NCBI RefSeq assembly: GCF_018417635.1
Contig: NZ_CP071007.1
Coordinates: 620,001 to 684,000 of the forward strand
DNA: 64,000 bases
DNA from: Pseudomonas sp. SORT22
Lineage (GTDB): Bacteria; Pseudomonadota; Gammaproteobacteria; Pseudomonadales; Pseudomonadaceae
Reading direction: 5' to 3'
Part shown: in pieces, positions 1-8,468 of the stretch
Layout of the letters: each line of letters begins with the position of its first letter
How positions within the stretch are numbered: position 1 is the first letter of the stretch
Program-made: the position numbers and the translations under genes
Notes under the pieces: generated by a model
What the model saw: the letters and a program-made list of their open reading frames with translations, nothing else
Database searches by the model: none
Told to the model about the DNA's origin: nothing

Positions 1-83
1 AAGAAGCGGGGCTGCTGGCCTGGCTGGAAGGCAAGGCGCGCAAGCTCTACGAGCGTAAACAACGGTACGGAGACGCGCTCTGA
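1..83 (+). CDS. waaP: LPS core heptose kinase WaaP, C-terminal end (partial)
   Basis: This is the last 26 codons of a gene that starts before the window; the reading frame begins at base 3 and stops at TGA 81-83. The tail is rich in Arg and Lys (ending KQRYGDAL) and fits my memory of the C-terminus of Pseudomonas WaaP (RfaP), which phosphorylates heptose I of the LPS inner core at the cytoplasmic face of the inner membrane. Its stop overlaps the ATG of the next kinase gene by one base (TGATG), the usual arrangement in the Pseudomonas waa/wap core cluster. The catalytic domain lies outside the window, so the name depends on the tail and on the neighbours. Confidence 0.7.
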   Translation, partial: EAGLLAWLEGKARKLYERKQRYGDAL

Positions 84-817
84 TGGCGGGTTGGAAACTG
101 GAGCCTGCGTATCAGGCCCTGGCGACGGATTTTGGCAGTATCGACGCGGTATTCGCCCTCAAGGGCGAGCGCCTGACCCACGACCCGCTGAGCGAAGTGA
201 TCCGGGTCGAGCGCGACGGGGTCAACTATTACGTCAAACGCTATACCGGCGCCGGCAAAGGCTTGCGCCGCTACCTCGGGCGGCCGCGGATCAAGGCTGA
301 ATGGCAGAACCTCAAGCAGTTCGCCAAGTGGGACATTCCCACCGCCGAAGTGGTCGCCTTCGGTCATGAGCGCAATGGCCTGGCGTTCGGCCGCGGGGCG
401 ATGATCACCCGCGAGCTGCCGCGCACCGAAGACCTTTCGGCCCTGGCCGAGCGCAACGATGCGCGCCTGGCCGATCGCGCCTGGGTCGATCACATCAGCC
501 GTCAGCTGGCCCGCCATACGCGGATCATGCATGACCATCACTTCACCCATAACGACCTGAAGTGGCGCAACCTGCTGGTGGACGACCAGGCCACGCTATT
601 CTTCATCGACTGCCCGACCGGCGATTTCTGGTGGGGCTTCATGCTGCGTTACCGCATCACCAAAGACCTGGCGTGCCTGGACAAAGTGGCCAAGTATCAC
701 TTGTCCAACACCCAGCGCCTGCGCTTTTACCTGCAGTACCGCGGGCGCGAGCGTCTGAATGAATCGGACAAGCGCCGCATTCGTCATGTGGTGACGTTTT
801 TCGAGGGACGCGAATGA
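83..817 (+). CDS. wapP: LPS core kinase WapP (RfaP/InaA family)
   Basis: A 244-residue kinase-fold protein of the lipopolysaccharide kinase (Kdo/WaaP, InaA) family, expected to phosphorylate inner-core heptose in the cytoplasm before LPS export. A candidate nucleotide-binding lysine is K52 (YYVKRY). The catalytic loop HNDLKWRN is at 156-163, with D158 as the catalytic Asp and N163 as metal ligand. The metal-binding Asp of the DFG equivalent is D176 (FFIDCP). The start overlaps the waaP stop, and the end overlaps the next gene by 4 bases (ATGA), so the cluster is translationally coupled. The name follows the P. aeruginosa order waaP-wapP-wapQ; the exact heptose position modified is not deducible here. 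Confidence 0.85.
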   Translation: MAGWKLEPAYQALATDFGSIDAVFALKGERLTHDPLSEVIRVERDGVNYYVKRYTGAGKGLRRYLGRPRIKAEWQNLKQFAKWDIPTAEVVAFGHERNGLAFGRGAMITRELPRTEDLSALAERNDARLADRAWVDHISRQLARHTRIMHDHHFTHNDLKWRNLLVDDQATLFFIDCPTGDFWWGFMLRYRITKDLACLDKVAKYHLSNTQRLRFYLQYRGRERLNESDKRRIRHVVTFFEGRE

Positions 818-1566
818 CTGATTTTCTTGCCGGTGCCGATAAGGCACTGCTTGAGCGCCATGGCCTCAACGGCTTCGACCAGCTCTGGGCCCTGCAGCTC
901 GATGCGGTGGATGAGCCCAACACCGGCCGTGGCGGCTGGAGCAGCGTCTATCGCCTGGAACTTGAAGGCAAGGGCTACTACCTCAAGCGCCAGAGCGACT
1001 ACCTGACCCGCACGTTGCACAAGCCGTTTGGCGAGCCGACCTTCGCCCGCGAGTTTCGCAATATCAGCCGCTACCAGAAGCTCGGCATTCCCGCATTGCA
1101 GGCGGTGTATTACGGCGAGCGCAAGGTTGAAGGCGAGCGCCGGGCGATCCTCATGACCCGCGCCCTGGATGAGTGGAGCGACCTCGACAGCCTGCTGGCG
1201 CAGTGGCCACAACTGGACATCGGCCAGCGCCAGGGCATCCTGCGCGCCTGCGGGCAGCTGGCGCGCACCCTGCACGCGGCCAACCAGGTGCATGGCTGCT
1301 TTTATCCCAAGCATATCTTCCTGCGCACCCGCAGCGACGGCTGGTTGGCGCAACTGATCGACCTGGAGAAAACCCGGCCGTTGCTGCTGGGCATGCGCGA
1401 CCGCCTCAAAGACCTTGAGCCGCTGTTACGCCGGGCGCCGATCTGGAGTGAGGCCGAAGTGCGGGTGATGCTCTCGTCCTACCTGGACCAGCCCAGCGAC
1501 AGCCCGCTGGTCGATACCTGGCTGCAGCGCCTGACGCGCCGCCGCCGTGAGAAAGAGGCTCGCTGA
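814..1566 (+). CDS. wapQ: LPS core kinase-like protein WapQ
   Basis: A 250-residue member of the same kinase family, in the wapQ position between wapP and a double-kinase gene, overlapping both (ATGA with wapP; TGATG with the next gene). K58 (YYLKRQ) is the likely ATP-binding lysine and D183 (LIDLEK) the metal-binding Asp. The catalytic loop reads VHGCFYPKH at 159-167. Where E. coli WaaP has an essential Asp (HRDCY), this protein has Cys162, encoded by TGC at 1297-1299. The protein may therefore be a pseudokinase, use another base, or support WaaP/WapP structurally. The length is normal and the gene is otherwise intact, which argues against simple decay. Confidence 0.82.
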   Translation: MTDFLAGADKALLERHGLNGFDQLWALQLDAVDEPNTGRGGWSSVYRLELEGKGYYLKRQSDYLTRTLHKPFGEPTFAREFRNISRYQKLGIPALQAVYYGERKVEGERRAILMTRALDEWSDLDSLLAQWPQLDIGQRQGILRACGQLARTLHAANQVHGCFYPKHIFLRTRSDGWLAQLIDLEKTRPLLLGMRDRLKDLEPLLRRAPIWSEAEVRVMLSSYLDQPSDSPLVDTWLQRLTRRRREKEAR

Positions 1567-3008
1567 TGCGTTTGTCTGAACTCAAGGATGCCGGGCGCAG
1601 CCCGGACCTGCCACTGAACATCAGCCTGGCCGACGCCGCTGGCAGCGCCGAGCTGCAATTGCTCAGCCTGTTGCGGGTGTTGCCCGGCCAGCGATACGTC
1701 GGCGCCGGGATCTGGCGCGGCAAGCCGGTTTTGGCCAAGTTGCTGGTTGGCAGCAGCGCCGCCCGGCATTTTCAACGCGAGTTGTACGGCGCACGGCTGC
1801 TGGCCGCGCAGGGCCTGACCACGCCGTTGCTGCTGGCCGATGGCTTGCGCGAAGGCGAGGGTGGCTGGCTGCTGTTCGAGTTTCTCGAAAACGCGCAAAG
1901 CCTGGCCGATGCCTGGGCGCAGGTCGAAGCCCTGCCGCCGCTGGCCGATGAACAGCACCTGGTACTTGGCGAGGCGCTGACCGCCGTGGCGCAGATGCAC
2001 GCCAAGGGCCTGTGGCAGGACGACCTGCACCTGGACAACCTGCTGCGTCACGACGGCCAGCTGTATCTGATCGATGGCGCCGGGATCAAGGCCGAAACCC
2101 TCGGCCAGCCCCTGTCGCGCCAACAAGTGCTACACAACCTCGGGGTGCTGTTCGCCCAGTTGCCCAAGCGCCTGGAGCCTTTTATCGAAGAGCTGCTGGT
2201 GCATTACCTGCTGGCCAACGCCGAGCACGCCTTGCCGCTCGAAGCACTGCAAAAGCAGATCGACAAGGTGCGCAGCTGGCGCCTGAAGGACTACCTCGAC
2301 AAGGCCGGGCGCGAGTGCACGCTGTTCAGCGTCGAGCGCGGCCCGTCGGGCCTGCGTTCGATCCGCCGCAACGAAGTGGCCGCCATGCTGCCAGTGCTGG
2401 AGCAGGCCGATGCGCTGATCGACCAGGGCCACCTGTACAAGACCGGCGGCGCTGCCAGTGTCGCGAAAGTCGAGGTCGATGGCCGGCCGCTGGTGCTCAA
2501 GCGCTACAACATCAAGAACACCGCCCACTGGTTCAAGCGCTTCTGGCGTCCGAGCCGGGCCTGGCATTCGTGGATCGAAGGGCATCGCCTGGAGTTTCTC
2601 GGCATTGCCACGCCCAAGCCGCTGGCGGTGCAGGAGCTGCGCTTCATGGGCTTGCGCAGCCGCGCCTACCTGGTTACCGAGTATGCCGATGGCCCGGATT
2701 TGCTGGCCTGTTTTGCGCCTTATGTCGAGTCTGGCGAGGTGCCAGAGGAGCAGTTGCAGGCCCTGCAACAGCTGCTTGGGCAACTGATCCACGAGCGCAT
2801 CAGCCATGGCGACATGAAAGGCCACAACCTGTTCTGGCAGGACGGCCAATGGTCGTTGATTGACCTCGATGCCATGTGCCAGCACGCCACCCAGATGAGC
2901 TTCGCCCAGGCTTTCGCCCGCGACCGCGCGCGGCTGTTGCGTAACTGGCCCGCTGGCAGTGCGCTGTACAAGCGGCTGGATGAGTGCCTGCCGAAGCTGG
3001 TGAGCTAA
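1566..3008 (+). CDS. Tandem double-domain LPS kinase (InaA family)
   Basis: A 480-residue protein with two consecutive kinase-fold units. The N-terminal unit (about 30-230) has a catalytic loop DDLHLDNLL at 152-160 and a metal-binding motif LIDGAG at 168-173. The C-terminal unit (about 285-470) has K312 (VLKRY), HGDMKGHN at 414-421 and LIDLDA at 431-436. Both halves keep Asp and Asn catalytic residues, so both could be active. It is the last gene of the waaP-wapP-wapQ series and matches the position of P. aeruginosa PA5006, a lipopolysaccharide kinase InaA family protein. The substrate is inferred to be an LPS core sugar. The REP element just downstream marks the operon end. Confidence 0.83.
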   Translation: MRLSELKDAGRSPDLPLNISLADAAGSAELQLLSLLRVLPGQRYVGAGIWRGKPVLAKLLVGSSAARHFQRELYGARLLAAQGLTTPLLLADGLREGEGGWLLFEFLENAQSLADAWAQVEALPPLADEQHLVLGEALTAVAQMHAKGLWQDDLHLDNLLRHDGQLYLIDGAGIKAETLGQPLSRQQVLHNLGVLFAQLPKRLEPFIEELLVHYLLANAEHALPLEALQKQIDKVRSWRLKDYLDKAGRECTLFSVERGPSGLRSIRRNEVAAMLPVLEQADALIDQGHLYKTGGAASVAKVEVDGRPLVLKRYNIKNTAHWFKRFWRPSRAWHSWIEGHRLEFLGIATPKPLAVQELRFMGLRSRAYLVTEYADGPDLLACFAPYVESGEVPEEQLQALQQLLGQLIHERISHGDMKGHNLFWQDGQWSLIDLDAMCQHATQMSFAQAFARDRARLLRNWPAGSALYKRLDECLPKLVS

Positions 3009-3016
3009 TCAAGCGC

Positions 3017-3096
3017 TTCGCGGGTCAAGTCGAGTCGTCGCACCGCCGCTCCTACAGGACCCATGCTGTGGGAGCGGGCTTGACCCGCGATAGCTA
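3017..3096. repeat. REP-type palindromic repeat pair
   Basis: Two inverted copies of the short Pseudomonas REP core lie between the LPS kinase operon and the convergent small gene. The core on the right is GTGGGAGCGGGCTTGACCCG. The left copy is a longer variant (GCGGGTCAAGTCGAG followed by CGCCGCTCCTACAG). The same variant recurs near 11.85, 17.2 and 34.75 kb. Confidence 0.75.
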
Positions 3097-3267
3097 TCTC
3101 GCCAAGCCTCGCAAACTGTAAAGGGCCGGCAGCCCCAGCCCTACCCAGGCCAGTGCATCCCACCAGCCATCGCCGAGCAGGGCAGCAAACAGCCCTAGCG
3201 CGCCCAGCAGGGCAATGACTGTCGGTATGGCGAATACGCTCCAGAAACCTGACGTCTTGCGCTTCAT
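3094..3267 (-). CDS. Small hydrophobic membrane protein, 57 residues
   Basis: The peptide begins MKRKTSGFW and has two hydrophobic stretches (about 8-29 and 34-50) separated by a GDGWWD turn, so it should be a two-pass inner-membrane protein with a positive N-terminus. The start chosen is the ATG at 3267, which overlaps the TGA of the upstream PepSY gene (ATGA); longer in-frame starts would run deep into that gene. Translational coupling suggests it works with the PepSY protein and the siderophore receptor. Similar tiny proteins sit beside PepSY genes in other pseudomonads, as I recall. No catalytic motif is visible and no function can be assigned. The TAG stop is at the edge of a REP element. 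Confidence 0.65.
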   Translation of the reverse strand: MKRKTSGFWSVFAIPTVIALLGALGLFAALLGDGWWDALAWVGLGLPALYSLRGLAR

Positions 3268-4397
3268 TGCAGCGTCTCCATCTGCGCCGCAACCAGCGGC
3301 TTGCTGGCCCGCCGGCGCACCACCCAAAGGTACACGCCGCTACCCAGGACGATGATGGTCAGCACATCCAGCACTGCCCAGAGGATCTGCATTGGCCGGC
3401 CGCCGTAGTCACCAAAGTGCAGCGGCTGCGACAGGCCCATGGCGTCCATGTACCAGGGGCGGTCGCCGATGGCGGTGACTTGCAGGTTGCTGGCGTCGAT
3501 CAGCACCGGCGTCAGCAGGTGCGCGGTCAGGTGGGTGCTGCCTTTCATGAACACCGCATAGTGGTGCTCGCTGGAGAAACGCGTACCGGGGAAGGCGATG
3601 AAGTCCGGCTGCATGCCCGGTGCGGCGTCGGCGGCGATATCCAGCACACGGCTGACCGGTGCCAGTTCGGTCAGCGGTGGTGCATCGCGGTAGGGCGCAA
3701 CCATCGCCGTCAGGCTGTCGTTGCGCCAGGCGGCGATGACCAGGTCCGACAGCGCGCTGATCACCCCGGTGACGCTCACCACCAGCGCCCAGGTCAGGGT
3801 GACGATGCCGATCAGGTTGTGCAGGTCGAGCCAGCGCAGACGCGTGGATTTGTCGTGGCGCACCGTAGCGAACTTCAGTCGGCGCATGAACGGCGCATAG
3901 AGCACCACGCCAGAGATGATCGCCACCACGAACAACAGCCCCATGAACGCCAGCAGCAGTTTGCCGGGCAGGCCGGCAAACATGTCCACGTGCAGGCGCA
4001 GCATGGTCATCATGAAACCGCCGTTGGCCGAAGGCATTTCCACCGCTTCGCCGCTGCGTGCATCGAGCATGAAGGTGTGCGACGAGTTCGGCTCGGTACC
4101 TGCGGTAGCGGCCATGATCGCGACCACGCCGTTGCGGTCGTCTTCATCCCAGCCGAAGTACTGCATCACTTCACCGGGGCGATGGGCCTGGGCCTTGAGC
4201 ACCAGTTCCTGCAAGTCGAGCCTGGGCGTGTCGGCCGGCATCTCCTTGAGCTCGGGGGCATCGCCCAGCAGGTGGTCGATCTCGTGATGAAAGATCAGCG
4301 GCAAGCCAGTAACTGCCAGCATCAGCAGGAACAGGGTGCAGATCAGGCTGGTCCAGGTATGCACGAAGGACCAGCGGCGGATGGTTCGGCTGTTCAT
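3264..4397 (-). CDS. PepSY-domain membrane protein (FoxB/PiuB-like)
   Basis: A 377-residue inner-membrane protein with four predicted membrane spans: near residues 15-37, 140-165, 190-215 and a last one close to 345-367. The soluble portions between them are of PepSY type. The N-terminus (RRWSFVHTWTSLICT) is characteristic of the PepSY-associated TM family found next to TonB receptors, where members such as P. aeruginosa FoxB are thought to reduce ferri-siderophores in the periplasm or inner membrane. It lies 8 bases after the siderophore receptor gene and is probably co-transcribed with it. The iron-reduction role is inferred from family and context. Confidence 0.85.
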   Translation of the reverse strand: MNSRTIRRWSFVHTWTSLICTLFLLMLAVTGLPLIFHHEIDHLLGDAPELKEMPADTPRLDLQELVLKAQAHRPGEVMQYFGWDEDDRNGVVAIMAATAGTEPNSSHTFMLDARSGEAVEMPSANGGFMMTMLRLHVDMFAGLPGKLLLAFMGLLFVVAIISGVVLYAPFMRRLKFATVRHDKSTRLRWLDLHNLIGIVTLTWALVVSVTGVISALSDLVIAAWRNDSLTAMVAPYRDAPPLTELAPVSRVLDIAADAAPGMQPDFIAFPGTRFSSEHHYAVFMKGSTHLTAHLLTPVLIDASNLQVTAIGDRPWYMDAMGLSQPLHFGDYGGRPMQILWAVLDVLTIIVLGSGVYLWVVRRRASKPLVAAQMETLQ

Positions 4398-4405
4398 CCG
4401 CGGCC

Positions 4406-6832
4406 TTAGAACTTGTAGTTGACGCTGGCAACCACGTTGCGCTCGTCACCGTAGTAGCACCAGTAACCGTCGCAGTTGGCCAGGTAGTCCTTGTTGAACA
4501 GGTTCTTGGCCTCGACGGCGACGGTCATGCCTTTGAGCGTGCTGACCTTGCGGCCCAGGTCGTAGTGCACCGAGGCGTCGTAGACGGTGTAGGAGCCGAC
4601 ATAGCCCAGATCGGTGTTGCTGGTGTTGCCGTAGTTGTCACCCACATAGCGCACGCCACCGCCGACGCCGAAGCCGTCGAGCAGGCCGTTGTGCCAGGTG
4701 TAGTCGGCCCACAGGGTCGCCTGGTTGCGCGGGATCAGGGCCATGCGGTTGCCTTGCTCGTTGGCCGCACCCTTGAGGATCTCGGTATCGGTGTAGCTGT
4801 AGGAACCGATCACCTTGAGGTTCTCTGTCACCTGGGTGGTGGCTTCCAGTTCCAGGCCGCGGACCTGCAACTGGCCAACCTGCTGGGTAATGTTGCCTTC
4901 GGTAACTTTCACGTTGTCCTGGCGCAAGTCATACACGGCAGCGGTGTAGAGGTTCTTGCTGCCCACCGGCTGGTACTTGATGCCGACTTCGTACTGGCGG
5001 CCTTCGGTGGGTTTGAACGAGTCAGTGGAGGCGACGGCGGCGCCGGTGGTCGGCTGGAACGACTCGGTGTAGGAGATGTACGGGGTTACGCCATTGTCGA
5101 ACACGTAGCTCAGGCCGATGTTGCCGGTGAAGGCCTTGTCGCGCTCGGTGCTGGTGGCATCGTTCTGGTTGTGGAAGGTGGTGCCGGTGTGCACCCAGTC
5201 TTCACGCCCGCCCAGGGTCAGGCGCCAGTTGTCGAGGGCGATCTGGTCCTGAATGTAGAAGCCGGTCTGGCGGGTTTTCTGGCCGTAGTCGTACATGGTG
5301 AAGTACGACACCTTGGAGAAGTCCTGGCCGTACGGCGGGTTGATCACGTTGCCTGGCGGCACGCTGAAGGCCAGGCCGTAATCCCAACGGTAATTGGTGT
5401 TCGAGCGCTGGTGATCGAGGCCGATCAGCAGGGTGTGGCTCAGGGCGCCGGTCTGGAAGTCGGCCTGGAAGTTGTTGTCGACGGCGAACTGGCTGATGTC
5501 TTCGTTGACGATGCCGGTTTCACGCGGGACGCTGCCGTCTGCTTCGACCAGGCCGTTGTTCATGGTCGCGACGTTGATGCCCTGGAACGACAGGTCGCTC
5601 TTGGTATAGCGCAGGTTCTGACGGAACTGCCAGACATCGTTCAGACGGTGCTCGAAGGCATAGCCCAGGGCGTAGTAGGTGCGATCGTAGAACTCCCAGT
5701 CCGGGTCACCGAGGTTCTTGTGGTGGGAGATGTCGCCAGCCGGCGAGCCCAGTTTGGTGCCCTGCAGCGGCAGGAACTGGCCGCTGATACCGGTATCGTC
5801 ACGGGTGAACTGGGTGATGAAGGTCAGGCTGGTGTCTTCATCCACGTTCCAGGTCAGGCTGGGCGCGAGGTTGTAGCGCTTGTCTGGAACGTGGTCGGTC
5901 GGTGCGCCGCTGTCGCGTACCACGCCGCTGACGCGATACAGGAACTGGCCGTCGTCATCGATCTTGCCGGTGCTGTCGAAGTTGATCTGGCGGTGGTTGT
6001 TGCTGCCAACCTGGGCTTCGACCTGGTGGGCGCTTTCAGCCTGGGGGCGACGGCTGACCATGTCGAGCATGCCGCCGGGCGGGGTCTGGCCATACACCGA
6101 CGAGGCCGGGCCGCGCAGCACGGCAATGCGCTCAAGGTTCCACGGCTCGACCTTCGGGTTGGCGAACGAGCCTTTGGGCAAAGGCAGGCCGTCGAGGAAC
6201 TGGGTCGGGTCGAAACCGCGTACCCGCAGCCAGTCGGCGCGGGGGTCGGAGCCATAGCCGCTGCTTTGTACGCCAGCGGTGTAGCGCAGGGCGTCGTTGA
6301 GGTTGAGAACCTGGCGGTCGTCCAGTTGTTCACGGGTGATCACGCTCATCGAGCGGGGTGCTTCAACGATCGGGGTGTCGGTTTTGGTTCCAGCGGCGGT
6401 GCGCGTGGCGGTAAAACCGGTGGCCGGGCCCCAGGCGCTTTCGTAGTCGCTGCGCGCGTTGACGCTGGTTTCCGGCAGCGCCAGGGTGCCCTCGGGGGTG
6501 GCGATCAGGCTGTAGGTGCCGGCGCTGCTCTGCTGCAGTTGCAGGCCGGTGCCGCGCAGGGCCGCTTGCAGGGCGCCGACGCCATCGTACTGGCCGTTGA
6601 CCGGCGCCGAGGTGCGGCCGCTGGCCAGGCTCGGGTCCAGGGCCAGGGCGATGCCAGCCTGGCTGGCGATCTGGTTGAGCGTGGTCGACAGCGGCGCGGC
6701 AGGCAGGTTGTAGCTGCGCAGGGTGGCCGATTGCTCGGCAGCGATCAGCGGGCTGCTCGCCAGAGGTGCTGTCAGGGCAATGGCCACGGCCAGCAGACCG
6801 GGACGCAGGAAGTTCTCAAAAGCGCGGGACAT
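4406..6832 (-). CDS. TonB-dependent ferri-siderophore receptor with STN signalling domain
   Basis: An 808-residue outer-membrane receptor. A signal peptide covers about 1-32 (LAVAIALTAPLASS core, cleavage near LIAA). The secretin/TonB N-terminal (STN) signalling domain spans about 35-112 (PAAPLSTTLNQIASQAG). The plug is at about 145-255 (PRSMSVITREQLDDRQ) and a 22-strand barrel follows, ending in the terminal Phe typical of outer-membrane proteins (VNYKF). STN-bearing receptors talk to a FecR-type anti-sigma factor, and fecR and fecI homologues lie immediately upstream on the same strand. Similarity in layout to FiuA and FoxA suggests a ferrichrome- or ferrioxamine-type hydroxamate substrate; I recall the KT2440 equivalent being annotated as a ferrichrome receptor. 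Substrate identity is unproven. Confidence 0.93.
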   Translation of the reverse strand: MSRAFENFLRPGLLAVAIALTAPLASSPLIAAEQSATLRSYNLPAAPLSTTLNQIASQAGIALALDPSLASGRTSAPVNGQYDGVGALQAALRGTGLQLQQSSAGTYSLIATPEGTLALPETSVNARSDYESAWGPATGFTATRTAAGTKTDTPIVEAPRSMSVITREQLDDRQVLNLNDALRYTAGVQSSGYGSDPRADWLRVRGFDPTQFLDGLPLPKGSFANPKVEPWNLERIAVLRGPASSVYGQTPPGGMLDMVSRRPQAESAHQVEAQVGSNNHRQINFDSTGKIDDDGQFLYRVSGVVRDSGAPTDHVPDKRYNLAPSLTWNVDEDTSLTFITQFTRDDTGISGQFLPLQGTKLGSPAGDISHHKNLGDPDWEFYDRTYYALGYAFEHRLNDVWQFRQNLRYTKSDLSFQGINVATMNNGLVEADGSVPRETGIVNEDISQFAVDNNFQADFQTGALSHTLLIGLDHQRSNTNYRWDYGLAFSVPPGNVINPPYGQDFSKVSYFTMYDYGQKTRQTGFYIQDQIALDNWRLTLGGREDWVHTGTTFHNQNDATSTERDKAFTGNIGLSYVFDNGVTPYISYTESFQPTTGAAVASTDSFKPTEGRQYEVGIKYQPVGSKNLYTAAVYDLRQDNVKVTEGNITQQVGQLQVRGLELEATTQVTENLKVIGSYSYTDTEILKGAANEQGNRMALIPRNQATLWADYTWHNGLLDGFGVGGGVRYVGDNYGNTSNTDLGYVGSYTVYDASVHYDLGRKVSTLKGMTVAVEAKNLFNKDYLANCDGYWCYYGDERNVVASVNYKF

Positions 6833-6925
6833 ACAGCGGCTCCTCGACGGAAGTAAGTGCTAACTAGCTTCCTTGCCGAGTGAGTTGGAAAAAGTGTCAG
6901 GGGTTAGTGAAAATAATTTTGATTT

Positions 6926-7906
6926 TTATTTCACGCTGCTCGCCGGCGTATCGCTTTTAGCCACCACCGTCACCCACCACGGCGTGCGCTGCTCGATCTG
7001 CACCGGCAAGGTCGGTAGCAACGAGGTCAGTGCCAGGTCGATATCATTGAGCGGGAAGCTGCCGGTAATGCGCAGGTCGGCCACATCCGTAGCAACCCCC
7101 AGGTGCCCGCTGCGGTAACGCCCCAGCTCCTCGACCAGATCGGCCAGGCGCACGTTGTCGACCACCAGCATGCCGCGGGTCCAGGCATCGGCTCCGGCGG
7201 CCAGGCCGTCGGCGCGGCCCAGGCGGTCGTGGTTCATCAGCACCTGCTGGCCTTCCTTGAAAATCTGCTCGTCGCCGCTGTCTTGCGGGCGCGCCGCTAC
7301 TGCCGACTGCAGCACGCTCAGGCGTGTGCCCTGATCTTCGAGCTTGACCAGGAAGCGCGTTCCCAGGGCACGCAGGCGACCGTCTTCGGTGGTGACTACA
7401 AACGGACGATCGTCCTTGTGGCCGGTCTCGATGGAGATTTCGCCTTCGTGCAGGACGATCAGGCGCTGTTTCTCGTCGAAGCGGATATCCACCGCCGAAT
7501 GGGTGTTGAGGCTGATCAGGGTGCCGTCGGTGAGGCGCAAGGTACGCTGCTCGCCGGTGCCGGTGCGCTGGTCGGCCAACCAATAGCCCAGCGATTGATG
7601 GGCACTGACCCAGCTCAGCAGGCCGACCACCAGCACCAGGCTGGCCAGGCCGCTGCCCAGCTTGCGCACCCGCTGGCGCAGGCCGGCGCGTGATTGCAGC
7701 AGGGCCTGGCGCGCAGGGCCGGCAGCGGCGCTGAAGCGCTGGTCGAGCATGCCCAGTTGCAGCCAGGCACGGGCGTGCTCTTCGCTGGCGGCGTGCCAGC
7801 GGGCGAACTCGGCGCGCTCATCGGCGCTGCCGCTGCCCGAGTCCAGGCACAGCTGCCAGGCGATCGCGGCATCCAGTACCCGCGCCGAAACCGGCTTGCT
7901 GTTCAT
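6926..7906 (-). CDS. FecR-family anti-sigma factor / signal transducer
   Basis: A 326-residue protein with the FecR layout. The N-terminal cytoplasmic sigma-binding region (DUF4880 type, about 10-55) includes the ARAWLQL motif. A single membrane span lies near 86-102 (LASLVLVVGLLSWVSAH). The periplasmic FecR domain (about 115-215) and the C-terminal domain that contacts the receptor STN domain (about 250-320) follow. It overlaps the sigma gene by 4 bases (7903-7906) and is followed after 93 bases by the receptor gene. In this family the protein holds the sigma factor inactive, or helps activate it, depending on ligand-loaded receptor and proteolysis. Confidence 0.92.
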   Translation of the reverse strand: MNSKPVSARVLDAAIAWQLCLDSGSGSADERAEFARWHAASEEHARAWLQLGMLDQRFSAAAGPARQALLQSRAGLRQRVRKLGSGLASLVLVVGLLSWVSAHQSLGYWLADQRTGTGEQRTLRLTDGTLISLNTHSAVDIRFDEKQRLIVLHEGEISIETGHKDDRPFVVTTEDGRLRALGTRFLVKLEDQGTRLSVLQSAVAARPQDSGDEQIFKEGQQVLMNHDRLGRADGLAAGADAWTRGMLVVDNVRLADLVEELGRYRSGHLGVATDVADLRITGSFPLNDIDLALTSLLPTLPVQIEQRTPWWVTVVAKSDTPASSVK

Positions 7907-8421
7907 GTCGGCTCACCGTACAGCGCCACGTAGCACTGGCGCATGCCCTGGGCCAGGTACTGGCGCACCCGCGACACGGAAACCCCCAGACGCTCGGCGA
8001 TCTCGCCATGGCCCAGGCCGTCCAGGCGGTTGTACAGGAACGCCGCCCGGGCTTTGCTCGACAACTTGCCGAGCAGGCGGTCGATGGCCTTGAGGTCTTC
8101 GAGGATCAGGTGCTGTTCTTCCGCAGAGGGCTGTTCGGCTTCGGGGATGAGCATCAGTTCGGCCAGGTACGCCTGTTCCAGTGCCGCGCGGCGAAAGTGG
8201 TCGAACAGCAGGCCCTTGGCAATGGCCAGGAGGAACGCCCGGGGTTCGCGTGGCGCCGGCAATTGCTCGCGCCCGAGCAGGCGCACGAAGGTGTCCTGGC
8301 TCAGGTCTTCGGCGCGCTCGGCGCAGGCGATGTTGCGCCGCAGCCAGGCGAGCAGCCAACTGCGATGGTCGCGGTAAAGCGTACCGACCAGCTCAGTGTG
8401 TGGGCTTTGCACAGACGACAA
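7903..8421 (-). CDS. FecI-type ECF RNA polymerase sigma factor
   Basis: A 172-residue ECF sigma factor with region 2 at about 17-80 (AERAEDLSQDTFVRLL) and the region 4 helix-turn-helix at about 133-160 (GHGEIAERLGVSVSRVRQYL). It heads a sigma / anti-sigma / receptor cell-surface signalling unit and should direct transcription of the receptor gene from the 93-base gap at 6833-6925. A Fur-box-like sequence lies 28-47 bases upstream of its start, so its own transcription is probably iron-repressed. The exact target promoter motif is not obvious by eye. Confidence 0.93.
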   Translation of the reverse strand: MSSVQSPHTELVGTLYRDHRSWLLAWLRRNIACAERAEDLSQDTFVRLLGREQLPAPREPRAFLLAIAKGLLFDHFRRAALEQAYLAELMLIPEAEQPSAEEQHLILEDLKAIDRLLGKLSSKARAAFLYNRLDGLGHGEIAERLGVSVSRVRQYLAQGMRQCYVALYGEPT

Positions 8422-8448
8422 GGCGTTCCCCGAAAAGATGCGTTAACT

Positions 8449-8468
8449 AACGAGAATTATTCGCGATT
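8449..8468 (-). promoter_or_regulatory. Fur-box-like operator upstream of the ECF sigma gene
   Basis: On the minus strand the site reads AATCGCGAATAATTCTCGTT. It contains the AATAATTCTC core seen in Pseudomonas Fur boxes of iron-starvation sigma genes. It lies 28-47 bases before the start codon, where a Fur dimer would block the promoter. The match to the 19-base consensus is partial. Confidence 0.6.

Noticed and set aside
4565..6856. A 763-codon open frame antisense to the TonB receptor gene
   Set aside because: Val/Ala/Gly-rich translation typical of the reverse complement of a GC-rich gene; the receptor reading is certain.
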